DNA from: Clostridiales bacterium
Lineage (GTDB): Bacteria > Bacillota > Clostridia > Saccharofermentanales > Saccharofermentanaceae
DNA: 64,000 nucleotides
Direction of reading: 5' to 3'
Assembly: GCA_017561715.1 (NCBI GenBank)
Contig: JAFZBN010000015.1
Span: forward strand, 450,393-514,392
Shown: one piece after another, positions 8,481 to 16,697 of the stretch
How positions within the stretch are numbered: the first letter of the stretch is position 1
Layout of the letters: each line of letters starts with the position of its first letter
Program-made: the position numbers and the translations under genes
The notes under the pieces: generated by a model
What the model was told of the DNA's origin: nothing
What the model saw: the letters and a program-made list of their open reading frames with translations, nothing else
Databases searched by the model: none

Positions 8481-8728
8481 CAGCGCCTCTTCTTTCTCTT
8501 GAAGATTTTGAATATATCACTTAACCCAAAAGTGGTTTTTTTGTATACTTTATTCCGAATTGATCGTCTTGGGTTCTTAATAAACCCCATTCCTTTTTTC
8601 CCGTAAAAAGGATTTACTGCTCGCTTCATTCGTCTCTTATATTTCCCCGTCGTTCGAGCGCGAAAAGACTTCTTCAGCGATGGTTTACGAAATCCAACCT
8701 TTATTCCTTTTTTTCTCCGTCCAGACAT
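8480..8728 (-). CDS. Very basic 82-residue protein of unknown function
   Basis: Roughly 40% of residues are Lys or Arg, with blocks RRKKGIKVGFRKPSLKK, ARTTGKYKRRMKR and a KIFKRKKRR tail. The middle YGKKGMGFIKNP motif resembles small basic proteins I have seen in other Firmicutes, but I know no function. The ATG at 8728 has GAGG 5 nt upstream; a GTG two codons earlier overlaps that site. The stop overlaps the start of the K+ channel gene. It may bind nucleic acid or acidic lipid; this is only inferred from charge. Confidence 0.7.
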   Translation of the reverse strand: MSGRRKKGIKVGFRKPSLKKSFRARTTGKYKRRMKRAVNPFYGKKGMGFIKNPRRSIRNKVYKKTTFGLSDIFKIFKRKKRR

Positions 8729-8752
8729 ACACACCTCACATCAAAAAGAGGC

Positions 8753-9556
8753 TTACGGATTGCATTTCTTACACGGTATATATCCTGAATTGATCAGTTC
8801 TTCTCGCTTGCAATGCTTATCCGATCTATTTTTTTGACTTATATCATCCACCGAATCACACCAAGTATGGTGGAATTTCTTTGAACTTGTATTCAAAACA
8901 TAATCTTGTGCTTCAGACGCAGGATCAACTGCTACTGTAGTTGCTTCCGGAGCCGTATCGACAACTGCAGCTGGAGTTTCAGAAGGAGCCGAAGTCTCTT
9001 TGAGTGCCTCAGTAGTGGTTGCTACTGCCGTCGTTGTCGTCTGAATAGTAGATTTAGTCTCTTTGGTTGTCTCTTTAGTAGTTTCTTTAATTGTTTCCTT
9101 TGTCGTTTCGGTTGGTGTAGGTTCTGGTGTTGGCGTCGGTTCCGGTGTTGGTGTTGGTGTTTCAGTCGGAAGCGGAGTTGGTATCATCGAGGAAGTAGCA
9201 GTTGTATCTTCAGTAGTTACATCCTGAACAGAATCTGACACTTCTGTCGTCTGTTCCGAGAATATGTTCTCTTTCTTTTTATCTTTCGTATCAACAGATG
9301 CCATACACGTACTAAACAAAAGCGGAACAGATACCGCTACGGCCGGCAAAGCAATCCACTTCTTACCAGTTCCTCTATTGCATATAACATAATCTCTGAT
9401 CAATTGAGCTGGGTATATAAAACAAACTATGGCCAACACTATTCCAAATATTCCTGAGCCGACAGAACCATGGACAATGAGATTAATGCCGACAGCAAGA
9501 AGCAGCGTTCCTAGAATAAAGAGAACTATCGCGCCTATCTTCTTCATCTTATTCAT
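8753..9556 (-). CDS. Membrane protein with Thr/Pro-rich linker and Ada-like zinc-binding tail
   Basis: 267 residues. The first ~85 contain three hydrophobic helices, then a long low-complexity linker made of PTPEPTPTPEPTPTE and repeated TTKE units (about residues 125-175), and finally a compact tail beginning YVLNTSSKKFHHTWCDS and ending GYIPCKKCNP. That tail is the small Ada-type zinc-binding module often found at the end of secreted clostridial proteins and of competence nucleases; no nuclease domain is present here. It is probably anchored with the tail outside the membrane. Ribosome site is weak (GGTGGT). Confidence 0.75.
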   Translation of the reverse strand: MNKMKKIGAIVLFILGTLLLAVGINLIVHGSVGSGIFGIVLAIVCFIYPAQLIRDYVICNRGTGKKWIALPAVAVSVPLLFSTCMASVDTKDKKKENIFSEQTTEVSDSVQDVTTEDTTATSSMIPTPLPTETPTPTPEPTPTPEPTPTETTKETIKETTKETTKETKSTIQTTTTAVATTTEALKETSAPSETPAAVVDTAPEATTVAVDPASEAQDYVLNTSSKKFHHTWCDSVDDISQKNRSDKHCKREELINSGYIPCKKCNP

Positions 9557-9859
9557 TCAGACCACCACCCTTTAGTCGAAAGATATCATATTCAGTTTAT
9601 CAGCACGCAAAGTGTTAGTAAACTCTACAAGCAGTCTGAAAGAATGAAAAACCAATGTAATTTTCACATCTTTATATGATTATTCACAGTTCATTTACAT
9701 CATTTTATGATTCAGGAATAATTAGGCAGGTTCACCTTTTTCCTGTGTAACAATGTTACAACTTACCGGTTTTTTCCAAAGAAAAGAGGTAACCCTCGCG
9801 TTGGCGAAAGTCACCTCTCGGTTTATCCGATACTATACATCCTTTTCAAAGGAATTTCA
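9557..9859. other. Intergenic region with a terminator, otherwise empty
   Basis: About 300 bp separating the accessory run from the large secreted protein operon. Apart from the hairpin at 9785-9818 I see AT-rich sequence with no supported gene. Confidence 0.5.
9785..9818 (-). terminator. Intrinsic terminator of the 9860-13994 operon
   Basis: On the minus strand AGAGGT...ACCTCT arms enclose an inner GC-rich stem (TCGC/GCGA in plus-strand reading) and are followed directly by TTTTCTTT. This lies 42 nt past the stop of the small ORF. Confidence 0.8.
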
Positions 9860-9958
9860 TTAGAAGGGGTTGTCGCCCTCCGGACTTGTGACAATGATAT
9901 CTTCGCAATTAAAGAAGATGGTTTCCATTTCCAGATATTCGTAAGACTCTTTTTCCAT
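9860..9958 (-). CDS. Small ORF of 32 residues downstream of the large secreted protein
   Basis: The frame reads MEKESYEYLEMETIFFNCED and continues IIVTSPEGDNPF. GGAGGAG at 9967-9973 lies 8 nt ahead of the ATG, and the upstream gene stops only 28 nt before. The pattern of an aromatic-rich acidic start, an E-D-I-I-x-T-S core and a short GD-P-F end resembles small unannotated peptides that I have seen beside surface-protein genes in Clostridia; none has a function I know. There is no signal peptide. The terminator immediately follows, so it is the last gene of the transcript. Confidence 0.6.
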   Translation of the reverse strand: MEKESYEYLEMETIFFNCEDIIVTSPEGDNPF

Positions 9959-9986
9959 TTGTATTTCTCCTCCAAAGAACTTCTCT

Positions 9987-12900
9987 TTAAGCTGTGTAAT
10001 TGATCGATGCGTCGTAATACATATAGAATGCAGCCGCAAGGTTTAACATATCCTGGCTCATGTTCCCCTTCGAATTCCGGAGAACTGCGTAGATATAATC
10101 CAGAACAGCGAAGTCAGTTTCGTAATTCGTGTTATTGCACTCAATTGTAACACGGATATCCTTACCTGCGTCAAGAATATTTATGACATCTGTCGCAATA
10201 TAGACCTGACCTCCGGATGCGGCAACCGGTTCTACGCGATTACCGTCAATATAGAAGTTCACCTCCGTGCCCGGGTCGATGATAAAGTAATGCTTGATCA
10301 TGCTTCCTGCGAGGAATGTGACAGTGGAGCCCTTGTAGGTTACGCCAGCCGGAAGATTTTGAGTGAAATCACCGATCTTACCGATCGTAACAGTCGGAAC
10401 TCCAATATTGTCCTCCTCGAAAATATCGGTGTTCGGAGCAAACTTCTTCTGCGAATAGTATCCGTAATTCAGAAGTGCTTTTGCGAGATTGGATGTCTCA
10501 TCATTAGGATCATCGTTAACGAAGTGCATCGCATAATCCCTTACAGTGAATGTCGGGAATGTGACTTCTACCATTTCTCCCTTGAGGGTGGCCGTGATCG
10601 GTTGCGTGAGATCCGCGGAGCAGACATCGCATGTGTATACGTAGTACCACTTTCCGCCCTCTTTTCGGCATTCGCAATCCCAGTAAGAAACTTCCTGCTT
10701 TTTATACATGCCGGATGCGCTGTTCAGCTCGAAGGTAACCGTAGGATACTCGGCTGCGATCTCATCGGGAATACTGATATAGTAGTCAACGCTGATGGAG
10801 TCTGCCAGTCTGACCTTGAATCCTTCCAGAACAGCGATGTTGTCAAGATCGTAGAACTCGGCATCTAACGCATAGGCATCTCCCGCTTTTACACCACTCT
10901 TCCAGTAGTTTCTCAAGAAATCTCCAAAACTGTATTGGAACACCTGATCCGGCTGATCAGGTTTGATCTGGTAACCGTTTATGGAGAATCTTCTTGTTAC
11001 GCAGTGGCCCTCCGAATTCGGGACAGCCTCCAATACTATGTCATACTGGTCCTGAGGACGGAAATAATACTCCCTCTTCTTACCCGTGCTTGTTTTTGCT
11101 ACGACCAGATTTTCATTTGCGATCCTTACGTCGCCCGGACCGTCCCGTTCAACGATGATACGGAACTGTTCATTCGGGATGACCTGGCCTTCTGGTTCGG
11201 TAGTGATTTCAAGATTGAGTTTCTTTCCCCAGCCTTCTTCCGGTCTGTCGATATGGATATGCGTGATGGAAGTGTTTTCATAAGAAGTTGAATATGAAGA
11301 ACCGCTATAATTCGCATAACTGACGATATACCCTTGAATCGGTGAGAAATAAAGATCGAGGGTGTCGGCAGACTGCAGATCTTCGGCGCAGATATTATCG
11401 CCCATAAGGCCTCTTACGTCACCATTCTCATTGATTTCGAAAGTAATGGCGACTTCGCCCGGATCGTAGGTGATATTCATTCCTTCACCGAGGTATTCTC
11501 TGACATAGATATCGTAGATATTTTCCCATTCCTCGCCTTCAAATATCCAGAATGTGAACCACATTCCTGCTTTTTCTACCGTCTGGAAGATGAGCTCATT
11601 GTTTTCGTTGAAAAAGTCGACCGTATATTCAACATCCCTTGCTCCTTCCATGGGAGCGAATACCAACTGGAAACCATAGGCATCTTCAAATTCGGACTTC
11701 GCGATAAAGGCACCCCGCTGGAAGTCTGCGTAGTAGGGATTGGATGAATCCGAGAAGAAAGAGATCGATCCGGCGGAGAATACCGGGTTGTTTTCGTCCT
11801 GATGAATATAGATACCAGGCTCTCTCGGGTCATTCGAGTGATCTACACCGATGCCGATGTTGTATACAGTCGGCCAGTCGCTGGCGCTGCCTTTATTGAT
11901 CGTAAGAATACCATTCTCGTAAGTGTAGACGCCGCTGTCTCTATCGATCAACTGATCGTTTTCATCTCGAACGTCGATCGTGAGATCTCTTTCTGTGTCC
12001 ACGATGTCAAAAGTGATCGTGATGAACTCAGCATCTTCATATACACTCTTTGCGATATAGTTATCTGATACATCGCCGGAATTACCACCTGCTGAGTATT
12101 CAGCTCCGCGGATCGGCGGTTGCTGATGATCATAGTAGAAGTGGATGCCATATGGTACCAGCTGAACTTCGTAGGAGGAGAACCACTGGGCGCCTTCTCC
12201 CTGGCCTTTGTAAATGGTGAGTACCGTACCATCAAACGAATAGAGGTCAGTACTGATCCGTTCACGAGGGTCTGCATCATCGAAGACTTCGATAACGAAT
12301 GGTGCGCCATAAGCCAAAGTGATCTCGATCGAGTCGGCATTGTCATACACACTTCTTTCGATGAAGCCCTGCTGATCGACAGTGCCTGTAGCGATCTCGT
12401 CATCTCCGGCCTTGGCTACATATGAAGCGCCAGAAAACAGATTGAACATGGGCGAGCCGATATAAATGCCATCTACGCGCGGATCTCCGGAATGATCGAC
12501 ACCGACCTGAACCTCGAAGAAGAGTTCCCATTCCGCGCCCTCGCTGTTGTCTTTGCAGATCGTAAGGATACTGTTCTCACGGTCGAAATTGTAACGGGAC
12601 GAATCAAAATCTCTGCCGATCTCATCACGGACATCGATCGTCAGTGCACGGTCCGGATCCATTTTTGTAAATGTGATGGTGATCTGATCCTTATCCGCGA
12701 AGACGTCCCTCGGGATGAAGCCATTGCTGACAGTTTCTGATACCGCGTCGGGTCCTTCTCCGGCGACATAAGAAGCGGATGAAAATGCCGGGTCTTCGTT
12801 GTTCTGCATCAGGTAGATGCCCAGAGCGTATGCGTCGATCTCGTAGATCGGCAGCCATCCTTCTTGCGGTTTGGTCAGGGTGACGGTGTTTCCTTCGATC

Positions 12901-13994
12901 GTGTAGAACGCAGGATTGACCCACCCGCCTTGGTCACCGCGGACGGCAAATGTTAAGCTTGTATTCTCTTGAGGCGTGAATGTGATCGTAACAGAATCCG
13001 CATTCTCGAAGTCTTCTTTTCGGATGATACGATCGTCTGGCATAGTATATGTAGTGCCACCGATGGTATAGGTTGCGGAAGCAAAGCACGGGTTCTGATC
13101 GTCCTGACGGAGGTAGATTCCTTCTGCCCGTTCATATTGAGCAGGCACAAAATTATTCTCAGTAGGATCCCACATGTATTCTCCGGGATCAATATCCAGG
13201 TTATCCATCCTGCTATGAACACTTAAAACGGTGCCCTCTGCGAATGATAAGTTGGCATTCTCATCGATTACTAAGGTAGCCCCATCCATGAACTCCAGGC
13301 TGTCCGGATTACCGGATGCCGGGGCGAATACCAGAGAACCATAGACCGTCAGATCGTTCCAGATGCGTAAGCAAAGATGGTCAAACTCAGGCCCGTCGAG
13401 ACGCTGGATCGTTAAGGTACCGTTTGGATCGATCACCAGATAGGAATAATCCATGGGCATATTGAGCGTCTGACTTCCGGTGATGTGTGTAACGATCGTA
13501 GGACCGATTTTCGAATCGTAATTAGCCTGCATAAAACTCTGATAAGCTGCCATGGTCTGGGCGGCATCATCCGGGGTGAAACCTCCAAAACTGTATTCAG
13601 ATTCTGAAGAAGTATAAGCATTCCAACCCTCATAATCGATCCTGGACGTGCCAAGCAGTATGAAGTCCTGATAAATGCTGGCATTTTCTACTTTTGCGTT
13701 ATTCAGGATAAGCTGCGTCCGCGGATCTAATCCGGTCGCATCAAAAGCGTTCGCAGTTCCATTCGCGCCGTCAATGTACATCGCGACCCAGGAGGAGTCG
13801 TCGCCCGGATCATCTGCGGTTTCGTAGATCGCAAATTCGTTATCATTGTCGATGTTCGGTGTGCGATCAAAGATGTAGTAGATCGTGGGCTCGTTGTCTG
13901 CAATGACAAGCTTTGCGATCGGAATGCAGGTCAGAAACATGCTGACCGTGATCAATACAGAAAAGAATCTTCGAATCGTCTGATGAGTTCTCAT
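9987..13994 (-). CDS. Large secreted repeat protein
   Basis: 1335 residues with an N-terminal signal peptide (hydrophobic FFSVLITVSMFLTCIPIAKL at 10-29). From about residue 290 to 830 at least five units of ~110 residues recur, each opening with GIYL/GIYI and containing FSSASYVA, a second F(I/V)xxxVFxDAD segment and a TITFT strand, then TIDVRDE; this reads as tandem all-beta modules. The C-terminal ~350 residues are different and include a CXXC-like WDCECRKEGG...CDVC region. No LPXTG, SLH or dockerin is seen, so anchoring is unclear. GAGG precedes the ATG by 9 nt. It is the first gene of a unit with the 32-residue ORF. Confidence 0.8.
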   Translation of the reverse strand: MRTHQTIRRFFSVLITVSMFLTCIPIAKLVIADNEPTIYYIFDRTPNIDNDNEFAIYETADDPGDDSSWVAMYIDGANGTANAFDATGLDPRTQLILNNAKVENASIYQDFILLGTSRIDYEGWNAYTSSESEYSFGGFTPDDAAQTMAAYQSFMQANYDSKIGPTIVTHITGSQTLNMPMDYSYLVIDPNGTLTIQRLDGPEFDHLCLRIWNDLTVYGSLVFAPASGNPDSLEFMDGATLVIDENANLSFAEGTVLSVHSRMDNLDIDPGEYMWDPTENNFVPAQYERAEGIYLRQDDQNPCFASATYTIGGTTYTMPDDRIIRKEDFENADSVTITFTPQENTSLTFAVRGDQGGWVNPAFYTIEGNTVTLTKPQEGWLPIYEIDAYALGIYLMQNNEDPAFSSASYVAGEGPDAVSETVSNGFIPRDVFADKDQITITFTKMDPDRALTIDVRDEIGRDFDSSRYNFDRENSILTICKDNSEGAEWELFFEVQVGVDHSGDPRVDGIYIGSPMFNLFSGASYVAKAGDDEIATGTVDQQGFIERSVYDNADSIEITLAYGAPFVIEVFDDADPRERISTDLYSFDGTVLTIYKGQGEGAQWFSSYEVQLVPYGIHFYYDHQQPPIRGAEYSAGGNSGDVSDNYIAKSVYEDAEFITITFDIVDTERDLTIDVRDENDQLIDRDSGVYTYENGILTINKGSASDWPTVYNIGIGVDHSNDPREPGIYIHQDENNPVFSAGSISFFSDSSNPYYADFQRGAFIAKSEFEDAYGFQLVFAPMEGARDVEYTVDFFNENNELIFQTVEKAGMWFTFWIFEGEEWENIYDIYVREYLGEGMNITYDPGEVAITFEINENGDVRGLMGDNICAEDLQSADTLDLYFSPIQGYIVSYANYSGSSYSTSYENTSITHIHIDRPEEGWGKKLNLEITTEPEGQVIPNEQFRIIVERDGPGDVRIANENLVVAKTSTGKKREYYFRPQDQYDIVLEAVPNSEGHCVTRRFSINGYQIKPDQPDQVFQYSFGDFLRNYWKSGVKAGDAYALDAEFYDLDNIAVLEGFKVRLADSISVDYYISIPDEIAAEYPTVTFELNSASGMYKKQEVSYWDCECRKEGGKWYYVYTCDVCSADLTQPITATLKGEMVEVTFPTFTVRDYAMHFVNDDPNDETSNLAKALLNYGYYSQKKFAPNTDIFEEDNIGVPTVTIGKIGDFTQNLPAGVTYKGSTVTFLAGSMIKHYFIIDPGTEVNFYIDGNRVEPVAASGGQVYIATDVINILDAGKDIRVTIECNNTNYETDFAVLDYIYAVLRNSKGNMSQDMLNLAAAFYMYYDASINYTA

Positions 13995-14218
13995 GTCCGT
14001 CTACCTCGTTTCTGTCTAAGTATATCTAGAATATCAATAATTAATTACAAGTTTATATCCTCTATAATAACAGAAATGAGACGGCATGTATTCCCTGACG
14101 GGACTTTATTGTGTGAATTTTTAGTAAACTGAAGAACTCCCACCCTCTAATAAAGCGAGTGGGAGTTGAGGTTTCAATATTGAATTCAAGTTGAACTTGA
14201 GTCAGTTGTTGTGCGACT
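13995..14218. other. Gap between hypothetical gene and large secreted protein
   Basis: Contains the hairpin at 14135-14167 and AT-rich sequence that should carry the promoter of the 13994 gene. No gene seen. Confidence 0.5.
14135..14167 (-). terminator. Probable terminator after the 14219 gene
   Basis: AACTCCCAC (14135-14143) and GTGGGAGTT (14159-14167) are exact reverse complements with a 15-nt loop. The minus-strand T-run is modest. Confidence 0.55.
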
Positions 14219-14842
14219 TTAAGGTCTGATCCAATGCTTCGGATCGATACGTAGTCTTTCATCTGCTCTTGTATAACGGAATACATCCTGAGTGTAAAGA
14301 AGGAACGGGCTTGCCTGACGGTTGCGCCAGAAGATCTCTTCGGCGATCTTGATCAGTTTTTTCACCAGTTTCTTATCGTTTGCCTTTGTGAAGATGATCA
14401 TGTCCTTTGCGGGAGCGCAAATAAGAAGATCATCGCCCAACCTTTCGGCCTGTCCTTTCCAGATCGTCGTAAGAAGGGTCTCTGCTTCGAAATCACCGCC
14501 ACAGGCAACCCCGTATAAGCCCGGGATATTCATTTCGCAGATGCGGATTTGAATGTCGCGGAAGAGATTCTGAAAGGCAGCCTCCTGCAGCTGTTCAGGA
14601 GTTACCCCTTCCGGCAGCATGTCGAATGTCAGATAGAGAAAACCCTGCCCCATGTCCTGCATGAAAAGTTCGACATACTTATTCTCCAGGCATTTATACA
14701 TGACCATATTCGACGGCCAATTTGGCGCACTTCCATCAGGCGCAAGCAAAGATATCTCGTTTAGAGGATCCTTTGCCCAATTCTTCTTAAGTCTTGGAAA
14801 GACCTTGGAAATATCAAAGACATACTCGTTTTTTTCCGACAT
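14219..14842 (-). CDS. Hypothetical cytoplasmic protein (207 aa)
   Basis: No signal or membrane segment. Mixed alpha/beta sequence with a PEGVTPEQLQEAAFQNLFRD helix, then DDLLICAPAKDMIIFTKAND and a KKLVKKLIKIAEEIFWRN helix; the order faintly recalls DUF1444 (YtpQ) proteins, which I cannot confirm. The ATG at 14842 follows AGGAAGGGTGGGG and is preferred to the GTG at 14851. It begins 15 nt after the stop of the 14858-15235 gene and is probably co-transcribed with it. Confidence 0.6.
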   Translation of the reverse strand: MSEKNEYVFDISKVFPRLKKNWAKDPLNEISLLAPDGSAPNWPSNMVMYKCLENKYVELFMQDMGQGFLYLTFDMLPEGVTPEQLQEAAFQNLFRDIQIRICEMNIPGLYGVACGGDFEAETLLTTIWKGQAERLGDDLLICAPAKDMIIFTKANDKKLVKKLIKIAEEIFWRNRQASPFLLYTQDVFRYTRADERLRIDPKHWIRP

Positions 14843-14857
14843 AAACCCCACCCTTCC

Positions 14858-15235
14858 TCACACCATTTTGCCGTCTTTTACGGAGACGGCGATCTGCCAT
14901 TCGTCTTCGTAGACGATCGTGCCGACGAAGTTTGTGTAGACGATATCGTAGGGCTTGCCGTACTTATCGAGAAGGTCGATCGCGGGCTGGATCTTCTGCT
15001 GCATCTCTTCTGTGGTCTCGCATTTAAAGAAGGTAATGACGCACTCGTGATTCTTACATGGATCCGGCTCGGGGAGATTTTCCTTAAACCAGTCGTCGAT
15101 GGAGACGAAGAGTTTTTCGTCTTCTTCGGACATCGCCTTATCTCGTATGAGGTTCCAGCATAAGCTGAAAATACCCTTCGGATATTTCGTGACGTACGAG
15201 TCTTCTCTTCCCTGGATACGCATGTATTTATACAT
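14858..15235 (-). CDS. Hypothetical protein (125 aa)
   Basis: Small soluble protein with no recognised family. Visible pieces are a KGIFSLCWNLI strand-like segment, a SIDDWFKENLPEPDPCKNHE stretch and a beta-rich end (TIVYEDEWQIAVSVKDGKMV). GGAGG lies 10 nt ahead of the ATG. It probably forms a two-gene unit with the 14219 gene. Confidence 0.6.
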   Translation of the reverse strand: MYKYMRIQGREDSYVTKYPKGIFSLCWNLIRDKAMSEEDEKLFVSIDDWFKENLPEPDPCKNHECVITFFKCETTEEMQQKIQPAIDLLDKYGKPYDIVYTNFVGTIVYEDEWQIAVSVKDGKMV

Positions 15236-15297
15236 TGGGGGTCTACCTCCGGCATTTTTCTTCTTTTATAGTAGCGAAGGATCCGGAAAAAGTAAAA

Positions 15298-15325
15298 CAC
15301 CTGCCGGTATAATCCACGGCAGGTG
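15298..15325. terminator. Bidirectional intrinsic terminator
   Basis: CACCTGCCG (15298-15306) and CGGCAGGTG (15317-15325), 10-nt loop, flanked by AAAA on the left and CTTTT on the right, so either strand has a short T-run. It closes the lipoprotein gene at 15346. Confidence 0.8.
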
Positions 15326-15345
15326 CTTTTGGCGAGGAATAAATA

Positions 15346-16602
15346 TCAATACCTGTCGAGCGTGACACAGAAGCATGCTTCCGGATGATGCCTGGTCGTT
15401 GTGTATCTGGTACTGAAAGCGGGATTCTCCGACATGACATAGATCCACTTGCCGACGATGACGACACCGTACGCGATATCACTTCCGGGCTCTTCGTCAG
15501 GTTCGGCGATCTGGTAACGGTTCAATCCGTCTATGATCGAGAACCGGTTATCGGAAAGCATATAGAGTGTTCCGTTTAAGTAGTTGAACTTCGCGTTTAC
15601 ATCATCGACGCAGTAGATGAACAGATCACTTCCGTCCACTTTCACGCTCAACGGTCCGTTATATTCCGTTCCGTCGTCATAATATGTTCTTCCGATATAG
15701 TAGAGTCTGCCTCCGTCAGTGATGAGGGTATCGTTATTTCGCACATCTGCCTCAGCGGGGATCTCGGTTTTATCACTTCCGTCAAGATTCATCACGAAAA
15801 GTTTTCCGTAGAAAGTGCCGTCATCGGACTTTTCCTGCGGATCGCAGAAGTAGATCTTCGCTCCGAAAATGCAGAAGGATACATTGACCGGACCGTCCTG
15901 CACCTTTGATTCGAAAAGCACTTCTTCGTTGCTTCCGTCCGGATCGGCTCTTCGGATCGATCCTTCGAGAGAATAGTAGAGTTTTTCCTGATGCAAGGTC
16001 AGAAGATGTACTTCTCCCTCAAGGACCGTGGTCAGTTTGTGATCTTGTAAATTGAGCTTTTTGACCACGGAACTGTTCTCACGGAAATAAAGATCATCGC
16101 CGTCGAGAATCAGGGAATCGAGCGAGTTTTCCGCATCCGGCCGCGGGGTGACCTGGTAGACGTAATATTCCTCTTTCGTGCTGCAGTCCTCCATGGCGAT
16201 CGCCGAGATGTGTCTCTCGGGGTGAACGACATAGAACTGGAAATCTTCGTTACCCGTTGCATACCCGCCGTTATTCATATTTCCCGCGCCGAGCTGACCG
16301 GGAAGTCTGTCGCATTCCGGAACATCGGTTCCGTCATCAAGCTTTAACGGCGAATCAAACATGCCCTTCTGGATATCCGAAAGATGCTGGTCGATCGGCT
16401 CGAAATAATCAAGCTCGATTACCGGCGGGAGGGATTCTTCTTCGTCTTCGGTCTCGTCGATACTCTCCTCTTCGGAGGAAACGACATCTTCTTGGGATCT
16501 CTTCTTGGATCGTTTGTTACCGGTGCTTTTCCCGCATGCGGATAAAACGATGCCCGACACTAACGTTACTGCCAATAAACCGGTGATCTTTTTATTCTTC
16601 AT
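15346..16602 (-). CDS. Lipoprotein with propeller-like DUF5050-type domain
   Basis: 418 residues. The start MKNKKITGLLAVTLVSGIVL leads into a lipobox (LSAC), followed by a basic patch and an acidic SSEEESIDETEDEEE linker, typical of a surface-tethered lipoprotein. The remainder has recurring D-G-D-x-L-Y-F and K-L-Y-Y strands (LDGDDLYFREN, HQEKLYYSLEG, DGGRLYYIG) as in six-bladed DUF5050 repeats. It shares a block with the lipoprotein at 22406 (GAGNMNNGGYATGN here, GAANVSNGGFATGD there), so the two are paralogues. GGGAGG precedes the ATG. Ligand unknown. Confidence 0.75.
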   Translation of the reverse strand: MKNKKITGLLAVTLVSGIVLSACGKSTGNKRSKKRSQEDVVSSEEESIDETEDEEESLPPVIELDYFEPIDQHLSDIQKGMFDSPLKLDDGTDVPECDRLPGQLGAGNMNNGGYATGNEDFQFYVVHPERHISAIAMEDCSTKEEYYVYQVTPRPDAENSLDSLILDGDDLYFRENSSVVKKLNLQDHKLTTVLEGEVHLLTLHQEKLYYSLEGSIRRADPDGSNEEVLFESKVQDGPVNVSFCIFGAKIYFCDPQEKSDDGTFYGKLFVMNLDGSDKTEIPAEADVRNNDTLITDGGRLYYIGRTYYDDGTEYNGPLSVKVDGSDLFIYCVDDVNAKFNYLNGTLYMLSDNRFSIIDGLNRYQIAEPDEEPGSDIAYGVVIVGKWIYVMSENPAFSTRYTTTRHHPEACFCVTLDRY

Positions 16603-16697
16603 AAGAAACCTCCCAAAACCCTTTCAACTGCTAAACACTGCCATCTTTAACTAAATAGTAGCATCGGGAAGGCTGTCACTAAGTGAAGGTTTAGTCA

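Noticed and set aside
10290..12425. Several antisense frames inside the large secreted protein
   Set aside because: No start signals; the sense frame is supported by signal peptide and repeats.
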